DNA from: Tachypleus tridentatus
Taxonomy: Eukaryota > Arthropoda > Merostomata > Xiphosura > Limulidae
Reading direction: 5' to 3'
DNA: 64,000 bases
Assembly (NCBI RefSeq): GCF_004210375.1
Contig: NC_134831.1
Location: forward strand, 46,720,035 to 46,784,034
How positions within the stretch are numbered: the first letter of the stretch is position 1; every line of letters starts with the position of its first letter. The notes below the pieces were generated by a model. The model was not told the origin of the DNA, ran no database searches, and saw only the letters and a program-made list of their open reading frames with translations. Shown in pieces: positions 35,039 to 47,700 of this stretch. A program made the translations under genes and the position numbers.

Positions 35039-35159
35039 CAAGTATAAATGATTTTGCCATGTAGTCTAAGGTTAGTTTAAATTCTAATTTTGAATTAATA
35101 TAATATTTGAAGACTTGTAACTCATAATTTCATGCTTATCAGCCCGTTCAGTATAAATT

Positions 35160-35283
35160 GGCCACCCGCTCGTACAGCGGTAACTCTACGGATTTATAAC
35201 GCTAAAATCAGGGTTCGATTCCCTTCGGTAGGCTCAGCAGATAGCCCGATGTGTCTTTGCTATAAGTAAAAAACACACACACA
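35160..35283 (+). mobile_element. SINE family B
   Basis: CCACCCGCTCGTACAGCGG head, GGGTTCGATTCCC B-box arm, AGATAGCCCGATGTG body and CA-rich tail. It lies ~450 bp upstream of the USP32 start codon. Confidence 0.85.
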
Positions 35284-35728
35284 GTAGAAATTGATTCTGG
35301 CTTTAAAAGAATAATAAATTATTTCTGGTTGACACATAATAAGAATTTCTCGTTAAATAAAAAAAATAAATCTACCTTAATTGTAGAGTGATTAAACAGC
35401 GTCTGGTCACTAATACGTTGACGTTGATGATGTAAAAAGAGATTGATTTATATATTTAATAAACTATTTTAGTTTTAATTATCGTATATGATATACGCAT
35501 TTTTTTGTATATAGTCGCCATGAGCTTTCTTCGATTAAGGGCTTACATGTGGTGCAATGTGACTTAAATACCCGTATGTTTTAGTCATGTGACTAACTAA
35601 ATATTACAAATGATAAGGTGAAAGATGGATATCGTGCAGACGATCACCTAAATTAGTGTTAATGTTAATTATAGGAGTTATTATTTGCTGAAGCATTAAG
35701 ATTTTCAATATAAAAAAGAATTTTAACA
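35284..35728 (+). promoter_or_regulatory. USP32: Presumed 5' flank and 5' UTR of USP32
   Basis: This interval lies between the SINE and the start codon, so the promoter and leader should be here unless a further non-coding exon lies upstream. I see no clear TATA box or initiator and cannot place the transcription start. An ATGATATACGCAT-like palindromic patch lies near 35487. Confidence 0.3.
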
Positions 35729-35786
35729 ATGGGGAATAAAACAGTCAAATCTTATAGCATTCCATACGAAGTTGCAATTAAACGAG
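35729..35786 (+). CDS. USP32: USP32 exon 1, start codon
   Basis: Encodes residues 1-19 (MGNKTVKSYSIPYEVAIKR) and ends in phase 1 at GAG|GTAAGT. ATG context is ACAATGG, with A at -3 and G at +4. SIPYEVAIKR aligns with SYEEALRR of the vertebrate protein. Confidence 0.88.
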
Positions 35787-38700
35787 GTAAGTTTGTTTAT
35801 GCTGTTAGTAGTACTTCTTGTACCTCAAGTATCAGTACTACTAGTAATAGTATGTCGTTGTTAATGTTAGGCATATGTGTGATATTGTAGTACTAACGTT
35901 AAGCCTACATATTTGGTAAACACCCACTTTTAGTTTTTAGCACATCAGGTAAGTCCTAAATTCCTTGTCACAGCAGTTGTAGTTGATTATATGTTAAAGA
36001 ATAAATTACAAGTACTGAGAAATTTATTTAAAATTACTTTGGTTATGAAATCTATAATACTAATATTAGTAATAGATTGTAATAAATACAAAGCAAAAAG
36101 GTATTATTTGGAGTTGAAACTTGTAAGTTAAAAGTATTATTATATTTTCATCATATTTGCATTAATGAATAACTCATGCTGATGTATGGTGTGCTGTGTG
36201 TTAACTTTTTGGTAAGTCAAATTCTCTTTCACAATATCATTTGTCATGTATTTTTGTACTTTAGTTTAAAATATAGCAGTATAATTCTTTTCACTTTTAC
36301 TTTTTTATTCAAAGCTAATATAAGAGTCCTTTATAAGATACAGGAGTTAAGAATTTTTTCTTTTTGCCTTAATAATAATAAAAAAATGTTAATTGTATTG
36401 TTGTGTATTTTACTAAAAATTGTGAAGAAATATTAATCCTAACATTTATGTACAAAAAAGTAGTAGTGAGAGTTTAAAAGAATAAAATATGCTTATTTGG
36501 TAAATATGAGTAGATGTTTTATATGTTGAGTAATTTCAATGTAATAATAGAGGCATATACATGTAAAAACATCTTGAAGCATTAATTAGGAGTGAAAATG
36601 AACTGCACTCACATGTATCGTTATCATTCAGTGCAAGTGGTTGTATTATGCTTAAAATTACTTATCTATGTTTACAACTCGTATTCAATGTGTTTGTTCC
36701 ACCTGAAGCTAACTTTTCAACAAGTTAAATTCAAACATTTTGGTTCCTTTTATGTACTGTTTATCTGTACCATGTTTTGTTTTCTTATCTTTCACTTATA
36801 AAAAATGTAAGACATTTCAGTAAGTCATTTATGGAAACAGCAGTCTTTCCTGACCTGTAAGATACATAATTTTGAGTAGCTTAAAACATTAAAAATGATT
36901 TCTAAGAACCAATAAGACTGATCAACTATTATACTGATATAGTTTTCTTTTATGACATGACTTATTTCCATCCAAATTATTATGGTTCAGACTATATTAT
37001 AACCTACATGCTTTATCTTGCATTTATTTAATTTAACTAAAATTCATTTGCAATTTATTTGATTAACTCTAAATGATCTGAATCCTTTTGTGATTAATAT
37101 TATCTGCAAAAGTACACAATTTTTTTACAGTTACATTTATGTAAATCTGAGAGAGAAGGTTCTAAGACTGAGCTATGTTGTATCCCATTTGTAACATTAA
37201 TCCAGTTTGACTGGACTATGTAACAACCTTCTGCTTTCTTCCATCTTGCCACTCTTCTATAAGTTTCATCTCAAGTTCTATATAAGGAAAGATCTAAAGA
37301 GTTTTTGTGTAACTGGGCACTAAATGTGTTGTTTATGAAGACTTACATCTTATTTTGTATGATACATGAACTTGCAAGTAATATAATTTCAAGGCCACTA
37401 AACAACTATCAATTTATTTTGCACTTACAGGAATACAATATCATGAGAAATTATTTAAGTTTCTTATCAAATATTTACCTGGAAAAGCAGCCAAAAAAGT
37501 TTAATGAAACTCTGCTGTGGATCTTCTGTTTATTAACTACTGACTTTTTGTTTTGATGCATGTAAATTTAATAGTGTGAAGGTCATCAGAGAATTATTGA
37601 TATGTTTTGTGTTACATATTTACAAGAAGGGAGTACTATAATTCAAGGAAAGAGGAAGTATTATTGTAGTTTTTATGTTATGTTAATGTACTCTTTTATT
37701 GTAGTAAATGAAGCAGAACTGAAACGATTGAAAACAGCTTTTAAACGTGCATCAAACTTGCATGGACTGATATCAAAACAGGCTTTTCTCAAAGAAGTTT
37801 TGGGAGAATTTGTTCCAGTAAAATTAGCAGAGGTATTTGTTTATCACACAGTTAATAAGTAAAGCTAATTAAAATGAATTATGTTGCTGGTTTATTACAT
37901 CAGAATAGCTTATCATTTAAATTAAAATGAATTATGTATTTATTTAAAGAGATTTTGTAACCATACTGTTGTGCATTTTTGTTTCATTCTTAATATTTTA
38001 GCAATAAATGTACATAGATTATTCAGTACTTTGGTTTTGAGTTTATAATAATGAGTTGCAATTGAATTTAATATACATGTATGAGGCTAATGTTCATCTG
38101 TCTGCAAAATTCCTCCCACTCCCACATTTTAAAATGATTTTGGGTGAAACTAATAAACGTATAAAGGGAAGTTCCTAACAGTTTCATTACGACTGGGTGT
38201 CATTAAAAAGTTTGTTTATTTCATGTGTTCACTTTTGTTAAAAAGCTATATCAACTTTCATTTGCCCTCTAAGCATTGCTGAAATTTTTCAACAATTCAC
38301 CACTTTTTTATATCCCTTCATTTTTATGCCATTGCAGCAGTATGTACTCATCATTTGAGTACTTGCAACAAATCATACTGCACCACCTATACTAGTGCAG
38401 ATAGATCCCTCTACCACTGCAGCATGGATTAGCAATCTAGTGTATAGAAGTGGTGTTTTATAACATTCTCCATGCGACTACATGAGCTTGTTCTCAATTA
38501 CATGTGTGAGTTTCAGTATGTTGTGTTTAACTGTCATTGTTTATACTCATTTGAGTAAGAAATGTTTTTCCAAATTCTATTTTGTACATAAGAATTTAGG
38601 ATTTAATATAGCAGATGTTGCATTTCCTGCTGTAAGTTGACTGCCAAGTCTTAGGGTCGACAGTGTATGCTGGAGAAACATAGGCTTTAGTTATGTTCAG

Positions 38701-41700
38701 CTGATGATTTTTTCTACCACATTACGATTTTTATAAAGAGGGATACCACTATTGTGTAGAAATTGTCTACTGCACTCCCTATCTGTTAATGGTTCCACAT
38801 AAACTGCTTGGTTAGGTACTGTTATTTACCCCAGAGATTAGTGTGAACTTTTTCAGTGTGTACTTCTCACTCATATCAGTGTTCAGTGAAATTGTGAGCT
38901 TGTGTGGATGGACTTAATTTTCACACTTTATGATTTAGGTCATTTGTCTTCAGTGCTCAGTGTTAAATATTTTTACTTTAACCATCTAGGTAAATTTAGT
39001 TTAAACTTGCATTTGAAGTTTGATTATTCTTTTTGTTTTTGTTTGCATTTTTACTTTTCACTGTTAATGTTATTTTGTTTTCAAGTTCCTTTTTCTTTTA
39101 GTCACATCTACTTGAGGAGTAAAATTTCTTATTGTTAACTGCATACTTCTGTATTCTGATGTTCTGTACATCTGGTTTTATTTCCACATTCATATATGTT
39201 AAATATGTAAGGATTGTTTACCTACCGAGTTCCATTAGTGGTTTTGTACTTTGAGTGTTATTTACTGTTTTCTGTTTTAGGTTAAATTTCATAGGTTGGT
39301 TATTTTATGTACATTGTAGCCTTTACAATTTTGCATTTTATAAGTTCACTAGTAATAAATACTTTCTCAATGTTTAGTTTGTGTCTTTGGGATTGTATCT
39401 CATCCATTCATCTTGCTGAGTCCATACAAGACCTACTAGAGAAAGTAACTATTGACTGGGTAGTGCCTGCTTAACTGGGATTTTATTCCTGGGTATATGT
39501 TGTCTACAAAATACACAGGAGATTGTAATCCCATCACAGCTTTTTCCCAGCTGTATTCTCATCTGATGACACCTTGTTTCACTTTGGGGTTGTAACTATT
39601 GACTGGGTAGTGCCTGCTTAACTGGGATTTTATTCCTGGGTATATGTTGTCTACAAAATACACAGGAGATTGTAATCCCATCACAGCTTTTTCCCAGCTG
39701 TATTCTCATCTGATGACACCTTGTTTCACTTTGGGGTTGTAACTATTGACTGGGTAGTGCCTGCTTAACTGGGATTTTATTCCTGGGTATATGTTGTCTC
39801 CAAAATACACAGGAGATTGTAATCCCATCACAGCTTTTTCCCAGCTGTATTCTCATCTGATGACACCTTGTTTCACTTTGGGGTTGTAACTATTGACTGG
39901 GTAGTGCCTGCTTAACTGGGATTTTATTCCTGGGTATATGTTGTCTACAAAATACACAGGAGATTGTAATCCCATCACAGCTTTTTCCCAGCTGTATTCT
40001 CATCTGATGACACCTTGTTTCACTTTGGGGTTGTACCTCTCACATGAGTGGGTTTTTGCTTCAGTGTCAGTGTTTCTCTTCAGTTCATTCACAAAGGTAT
40101 TGTTTCCCAATTTGGTCTTTTTTTCAAATCTGAGTTTTTTTGAGTGGTATGCTCTCTTGCACATCATATTGTTCAGTCTTTGGATTTCCCATTACATGAA
40201 CGACCAGCTTCTGCTTGCCTTATCCTATGCCCAGTCAGTCACGCACACTTGTTTACTTCTTTGAGAAGATGCTCAGGTGAGGTTTCTCATGAAATTGGAG
40301 AATTACTTACCCTCTTACAGTATGTTATTCATGTGTGGGTTATTTCCATTTCCTCACTCAATCAAGCTCAGCCTTCTCCACTTTGACTCCAGCATAGGGA
40401 GTAGGCAGTCACAAAGACCTTACTTTCTCTTACTCTCTCTGCATGAGAAGTTCTTCCTTTTTTGGATTTATGGGTTTGTTTGGAAATTCCTTCCTTTATG
40501 TCAGGCATACATGCATTCCCTTCATTAGATGCTTCTAGCTCAGTGAAATTTCCCCACAAGATTTCTTAAACCATTGTCTTCATTCTTCCTGGGATCAAAG
40601 CTGACCTTACTTGGGTAAAAAATCCAAAATACAGAAGCACATTAAAATGATCACCAAGATTAATAGAGTTGTGAATTTCACTTGTGCAATAATAAGTGGG
40701 GTAACTCTGAAATTTCTTAATATATTTTCTCAAAAACTGGTAAAAATGCTTTAAATATCATAAGTGATGGTTACGTGACTGTTTATATCAAAAATGTTTT
40801 CTGTAGCAATTACTCATATTGCAACTATTAACAAATCAGGTACAAGGTGATTTTTCATTTTAAGTACAATAATACTTTTATTCATCCTATAGTTTTCATA
40901 TTTGTTGCATAATCTCTAGAACCACCTAAAAGGATATCACTTTTTTCAAGGTATATTTTTATATTTTTCATTTTCTTTATCATCATTAACTACAGTATAA
41001 TAAATTATTTTCTGTTTCCTAATTTTAATTATATTTTTAATGTTTTTGTACAATATCTTTAAAGAGTTTACTTTAAATTTTTAATTTCATTTCCTTTCCT
41101 TTTCACGTATAGTTAATTTTTAACATTTTATTTTCCTCACTCGTCTTTTGCAAGTTGTTATTCATCTCAATGCACATTACACTTCCTTTTTTAAGTTTGC
41201 ATAACTTCAGTAAAGTGTTCATTCAGCATGTAATATCATAAGCCTTAAGAATTGATTCAAAGTATGATGTATATATATTTTTAAATTACTCATTTAATTA
41301 TGCATTTTAAAACATAACTAATACATAGTTTACTAAAATATAATAGCAAGACTAAAATTGGAGTTTAAACTGTCTTAACTATAACATATTTAGGTAAGAA
41401 ACAACCTCAAGTGCTTTAGTCAATCAAGCAACCAACAATCCTATAGTCAAATTCATGCACACTGTGGGGAAGACTTGATGAAATTTAAAAATAACTAATT
41501 TTAGTTTATGCTGTAAAATGAATACTTTCTAATTGTTATATACATGTTTATGTAACGTCTATGTGGAAAGAATAAAATAATAAATCTGTTGAAGGTGGGA
41601 GTGGCAGCTGACTGAGGTTGAAAATAGTTATTACTTGTTTTAACTATATTCATTCAGAGTACTTTTAAAGGAATGAGTCAGAAAGTTGTGTAAGCATCTT

Positions 41701-44700
41701 AATAGTGAAGCCTACCACTATTCTATTACTGAAGATACATAGTCAAAGTAAAGATTTTTCATAGCTGTGGTCACATGGCTATAAACCTGAAGTTGTAAGT
41801 ATCATTTTAAAGGTTTATATTATGATAAAGGACTTAATTTCAAATCATAACAATTTTTATACTAAATTCTTTTCCTTAAATTGATATTAAAGACATTTAA
41901 TTAAGTTTTGAAAGTAACCCATACAGTTATTTAGTGTATTTATTAGATATTACTGATCTACTTTATTTCAACATTGTTTCTATTCATTCAGAATATCCCC
42001 TTTACTCACCATGCTAATGACCCTCTGTTGTATTCAGAGGCTAACCTTGCACCACTCTAAGATTTTGCTATATCTTACTTTGACTAAGTTTGGCAGATTT
42101 CATTAATTCACCAGATTTAGTTAAGTTGTATATTTATCTGTTACTTGATGCAAGGTTTTGTTCTTTTAAAGCCATTTACAAACTCTTAAACTTAAAGGTT
42201 ATTGATCTTGTTGTATTGAGATATTTTCATCAAAATATTATTGATTTGTTTCTAACTAACATTCATTATTTTTATAGAATTTTGGTTGAATGTCATATAA
42301 TATTTTTGTAATACATGCACAGACAGGGTACAGTGAAATTTTAGGTAAAATACTGCTTTGCAAAGTGTTCTTGATTAGTGGTTAAAAAGGAATGTTTACA
42401 GTTCCATCTTTATGTAAAGCTACTATAGTATGGTATAATATGGTTATAAAACAAGTTTATCTTTTTTCTTTTTTGTAGTTATCTGTTTGTTTATTTTATT
42501 GTACTGTAGGTAATATCTGCTGCTAAATTTAGTTAACTTTTCATAGTGTGAGCATGTGAGATTATATCAAATAATTTATGTGGCTTATATTTGTTAGTTT
42601 TACTTGATGAAATCTTAATTTGATTTTAATTGATAGCATATCTATCATACTTTTGGAGGAACATCTAAAGGAATCAACTTTAAGGATCTGCTGTGTGGAC
42701 TTGTACTACTCACTCGAACAAAACAAGATGAAAAAATCAAATGTAAGTAGACTTTATGCCATGTGTATTAATATCCATGTTGTATATTCTGTATTTTGTT
42801 AGGCTTAGTAGAAAGGAATGATTTATTTTTCATCTTTTTCAAATATCAAGTGTTTAGAAACTTTTTTGTGTGGTAAAAAGCATAGAAAAGCACTGAATTG
42901 GAATCTTTAATTCATTCAGAAGTTCATATTAAAAACAAGATTTAAAAAACCGATACATCTTACTAAAATTACTTCTTCACTTGTGTTAGAAAATCACCAA
43001 AGCAACCAAAATTTCCCTCTTACCATATAAATTGATGCTTTATATAGATCTTGTAACCCCAAAGTAAACATTAGTTTCTCTACAATAACTTTTAATATGG
43101 TGTGTATATTTTTATGAAATTTGTCAATTCTCAAACTAGGGAGACTGATTTTTAAAATATTTACTCATAACAGTAAGAACTTAAAATTGTATAATATTAA
43201 AATTTGACTTACAACCTACATTTTAATGGCAGTTATCTGTATACATCGATTAATAAAGTAAAGTAGTTCTGAGACCATACACACACTTCTGTGCAGAAGT
43301 AAGTTGCCTTCTGGGTATGTCTACCTTTATTGCTCTGCAGGCCTTTAGGTAACTTCCACACAACCTTGTGAGATTTCCCATGAATTTCATTAGAACATAA
43401 TGATATTATGTAGCAAAATCCCTTCACCAGTGGAAGATTAATATAATTCCTTGCTAATCAACCCTTTCACAACTGACTCAGTATAATATACAGAAGCTCA
43501 TTTACACATTTGCATACACAAAGTATTTATGCTATATCTTTTCATACAATATATGTATCTTCACAAAATTTGGTAGGCTTCTAGTAAGATTACAAGTTTT
43601 TTGTACAAAAAGTCAGATTTTTAATGAAATATTTTCACTTAAGATTTGTTTGTGAAAATATCAAGTCTGTTTCATAACTAGTTTCAGAGCAAAGTGATTT
43701 CATGCTATGATTTAAAAAAAAAATGTTCTTCATCCCCAAAATCTCGTATTATTTATATAATATCTGAAACCTCAATACATTTCAAACATTTTTTTTCCCT
43801 ATAACTTTATTTTGTTTTTTATACTATATATTTTTATATTATATTGACCTTCCAATCATGCCTAGATAAGTTACATAACTTGCATTGATGCAGTGCATGT
43901 GTACTTGTGTTACCATCTCTAATAATGTAAAACTGATCTTTAGTCATTACAAAGTGACTTGGCTGTGATTTAGTGGACTAGCATTTTGTAATATAGTCAC
44001 ATTTCAGTTATACATTATATATCTATATTGATTATTACTACATAGAAATAATACATGAAACTTGTTTTCTTAAAATATAGAACAATAAGTAAAGTAAAGC
44101 AGTGGTTCCCAACCTTTTTTATGCTCTGCACTCCTAAAAATTTTAATGTTCTCACACCCCTCACAGAAATTATTTATTTAAGAATAAAGGTGAAGGTGGC
44201 CAAAACAAATGTTATCTTGCACCCCTGGATGGGAACCACTGAAGTAAAGCAAATCATGATCTCCTCCAACTATGACTTTTGAACTTGGTTGCTGCTGGAA
44301 ATATGTTGCTGAGTTTTTTAAAATTCTGCATGTTTAGGAAATCAAGCATTTATTTTTTTAGGTTTTACACACGCGCGCGTGCATACAGTTGAATACTCAA
44401 AAAAATCAAATAACTAATACTATAAAATTACACTATAATTTATTAAGCTTACTAATTATGCTGTATTTAGGTCTTAAAAATATGAAATTTCAAACACTAC
44501 ACACAACCTGCCTCCTTAATCTTGGTTCAAAAGTACATAATCTTTTCACAGATTAAAATGACTGAGAATGCCACTTGAACATTCAAAGCTGTTGATTGGT
44601 TATTCACACATCATATATTGAAGTAACTGAATACAAAGCATTATTTCTAAGAATGGAAAGAGATGAACTGGGCAAATATGTTTTAATACATAAACCATAA

Positions 44701-47700
44701 CTCAGCAAATTAAAAGATACGAGGTTTGTGTTTTATATTTTAGCTTGCCAATATTGGTAATTTGAGTTCCATATTTGTATGAAATTATAGGCTCAGTATT
44801 TTGACACCACAAACATCTAATTTTAATCAGTGCTGGATTCAGTATACCACGTGACACATTAAAATCTATATTTAGGTGTGTTCTTTTAATATTTACTTTT
44901 AAATTTAGAAATTAATACACATAACATTAAAGTGTGATTTATAATCTAAAATTAGATTCCAAACTTACTGACATAAATTTATACAATAGTATCTCAAAAC
45001 AATTTGAAGGGAAGTTGCAAAAGGATTAACTCTCTTTCTACTTTTTCACTTTTGACTTTTAATTCTTCTCCTCAACATCGAACACACCAGAAAATTTTCT
45101 TCAGTTTGATAAGATGTGCAGTGTTTAAGGGACTCAATGTATTTCTTTCCTCCCTCCCCTCTCTGTGTGGATTCCTGTATGCGGTGAGGGGACTTCCAAG
45201 GGAAGGTTCTGTTTTTCAGTTTACCTCCTCTGGAATCTAAACATCCACTCAGGGGAGGAGAGGATCCTGGTGGTTGAGGGTTCCAACCCTAACACAGCAC
45301 TTTGACCTCGAATGCTGGTGTTTGGGTATAATGCTTGTAAAAACCTGGCATTGCTGCATTGTCCTTGTTTGGCATTGTAGTGCATCCCCTCGTAGGCCTA
45401 CATGGATTTGTGGGTCAGTAGGCACCAAAATATTACTTTTTTATATTATGGATCCTCCAAATAAAGTAGTGAAAAAATGGTCCATAGGTAAATGACCACA
45501 TCTTGAAGATTCTAAGCAGCAATCTTCAACATCTGTACCATCTGTTGTACCTCATTTTCTTATCCTACATTCCCTTTCAGACAAACCTTTTAGGGAAAAT
45601 GTCTGCCTTTTTCATTCAGAAGGGACTAGAGGGCCTTGCTGGTTCTCCAGAGTCAGTAAAGAAGCTTTGATTTGGTGACATTGGTGGAAACATTCATGTC
45701 TCAACACAGTGAATCCCTCCTGTATTCAAAGGCGATTGGGAATATAGCTATTGAGGTTACACCTCATACTGCTTTGAATTCATCATGAGAAGTTATTGTT
45801 AAGAGGGATTTGATGAACATTCCATACATGGCCATACATTCCAAACCCCTCAGATGTTTCCAGTGTCAGTGGTTCAGTCACTTGAATATGTCATGTTGTG
45901 ATTCCTTGGTGTGTGCTCATTGTGGTGGCAAAGACCACAATGCCACTGAGTGTGAAACAGATCCTTGTTACATCAATTGCAATGGCTCTCGCCCATCCTA
46001 CTTTCATTCTTGCCCTAAATGGTTGGAAGAAAGAGGTCCAGCATTTGAAAATGATTCATAACATTACTTACCCTGAGGCTCAAAAGTTGCTGTCCACCAC
46101 TTCATCTTGGACGTATGCTGCTGCACTTCGTTCCACTACGACAGTGGGAGTGCACACGGATCTCTCTGTGCCTTCAAAAGAATCATTCTTAAAACAAAAA
46201 AATCTTTTGACCTCCATGATTAAAAAAGTTGATAAATCAACTTCAACACTCATCTCTGTCTATCATATACATTCCAGCAAATCCCAAGATCCACTTCCTT
46301 TGAATCTGGGTAAGGGCATTTCCTCGGATACATCTTCTCCCACGTTAAGATGCAACACAATCATTAGTTCACGTCTTCAGTCGCTGGAATCCTTTTTCAA
46401 CAGCAAAGACATGCCCAATCGACCTAGGGTAGAATCCATGGAGGTTCATAGACCCCTTCAAATAAAGACAGTAAAGAAAAAAGACATCGTAAACAGAAGG
46501 GTTCTCCACCCAGTTCACCTACACATAAATAAAAATTGCCACCTTGATGCAATGGAACTGTTGAGGTTTACATTCTAATTTGAATGACATCAAAACACTC
46601 ATTGCTTCCTACCATCCTGTTTGTCTCTCCTTACAAGAAACATTTCTGCAACCTGCCAATGGCAGTTTTCTATGTATAGAAATGGCAGGCTGTATTATGG
46701 ATGAGTGCATGGAGGGGTGACAGTGTTGGTTGATTAGCATGTGCCCACCCTGTGTTTGCCACTCGCCACACCCTTGGAGGCCGTAGCCATCCATGTTTCC
46801 TTGGGTTGTACCATCACTGTTTGGTCTCTCTTCCTGTCTCCTGAAGAGACCTTTGATCAGTCAGACCTTGATGCTCTCATTAAACAGCTGTTGTCTCCCT
46901 TTTTAATCCTGGGGAACTTTAATGGACATCATCCCATCTGGAGAAGTGCTGATATTGATAGGAGGGGTTGCTCCTTTGAGTGCATGCTCTCTGATCACAA
47001 CCCTTTTTCTTTTCAATACTGGTTCTTCTACTTTCATATACCTAGTCAGTCCTTTACTGCTGTTGATCTCTCAATTTGCTCACCTTCACTATTCTCCCAT
47101 TTTTCATGGAGGATCGACAGTAATCCACAATGGAAACTGGATCAAGCAAATTGAACCTCTTTCACTGCTCTAGTAGAACTTGATCTTGCCATTGTCTGTA
47201 AGCCATCAGTAGATGACTGTTTTGCAGCAGTAAATGACTGTATTATACAAGCAGCTGCTCAGTGTATTCCTAAAACCTCAATATGTTTTCCATAATATCC
47301 TCGTCCATGGTGGAATCATGCCTGACACATGACTCAGAAGGCTGAAAAATAGTCCTGGGATACTTTTCGTAGGTATCCAACATGCTCGATGGGTAAGACA
47401 TCAAGGCCAGGAAGAATCTTTGATTACATTCACAACCGGCATATCTTCTTCCACCAGTTTCAAAGTGATATGGGACAACAATTGAAAGGTCAGTGGGTAA
47501 TATAATTCTGTACCCCTCTCGATTTTGCTCTCTGGCCAAGAAGTAGCTGATACCTGGAGCATTGCCGATACTCTAGGTGAAAGCTTTTACCAGGTATTTT
47601 GCACTTCTGCTTCTTCCTCCACCTTCTTAGCCATCAAGACTAAGAACGATCAACTCTTTCTTTTTGAACTGATTGTCTCTGTGACTATAATTGTCGCTTT

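Noticed and set aside
45898-46578. 226-codon open frame as a host gene
   Set aside because: It is a frame-shifted part of the Jockey-like ORF1, next to zinc knuckles and endonuclease remnants.
47270-47539. 89-codon minus-strand frame
   Set aside because: Antisense shadow of the decayed LINE.
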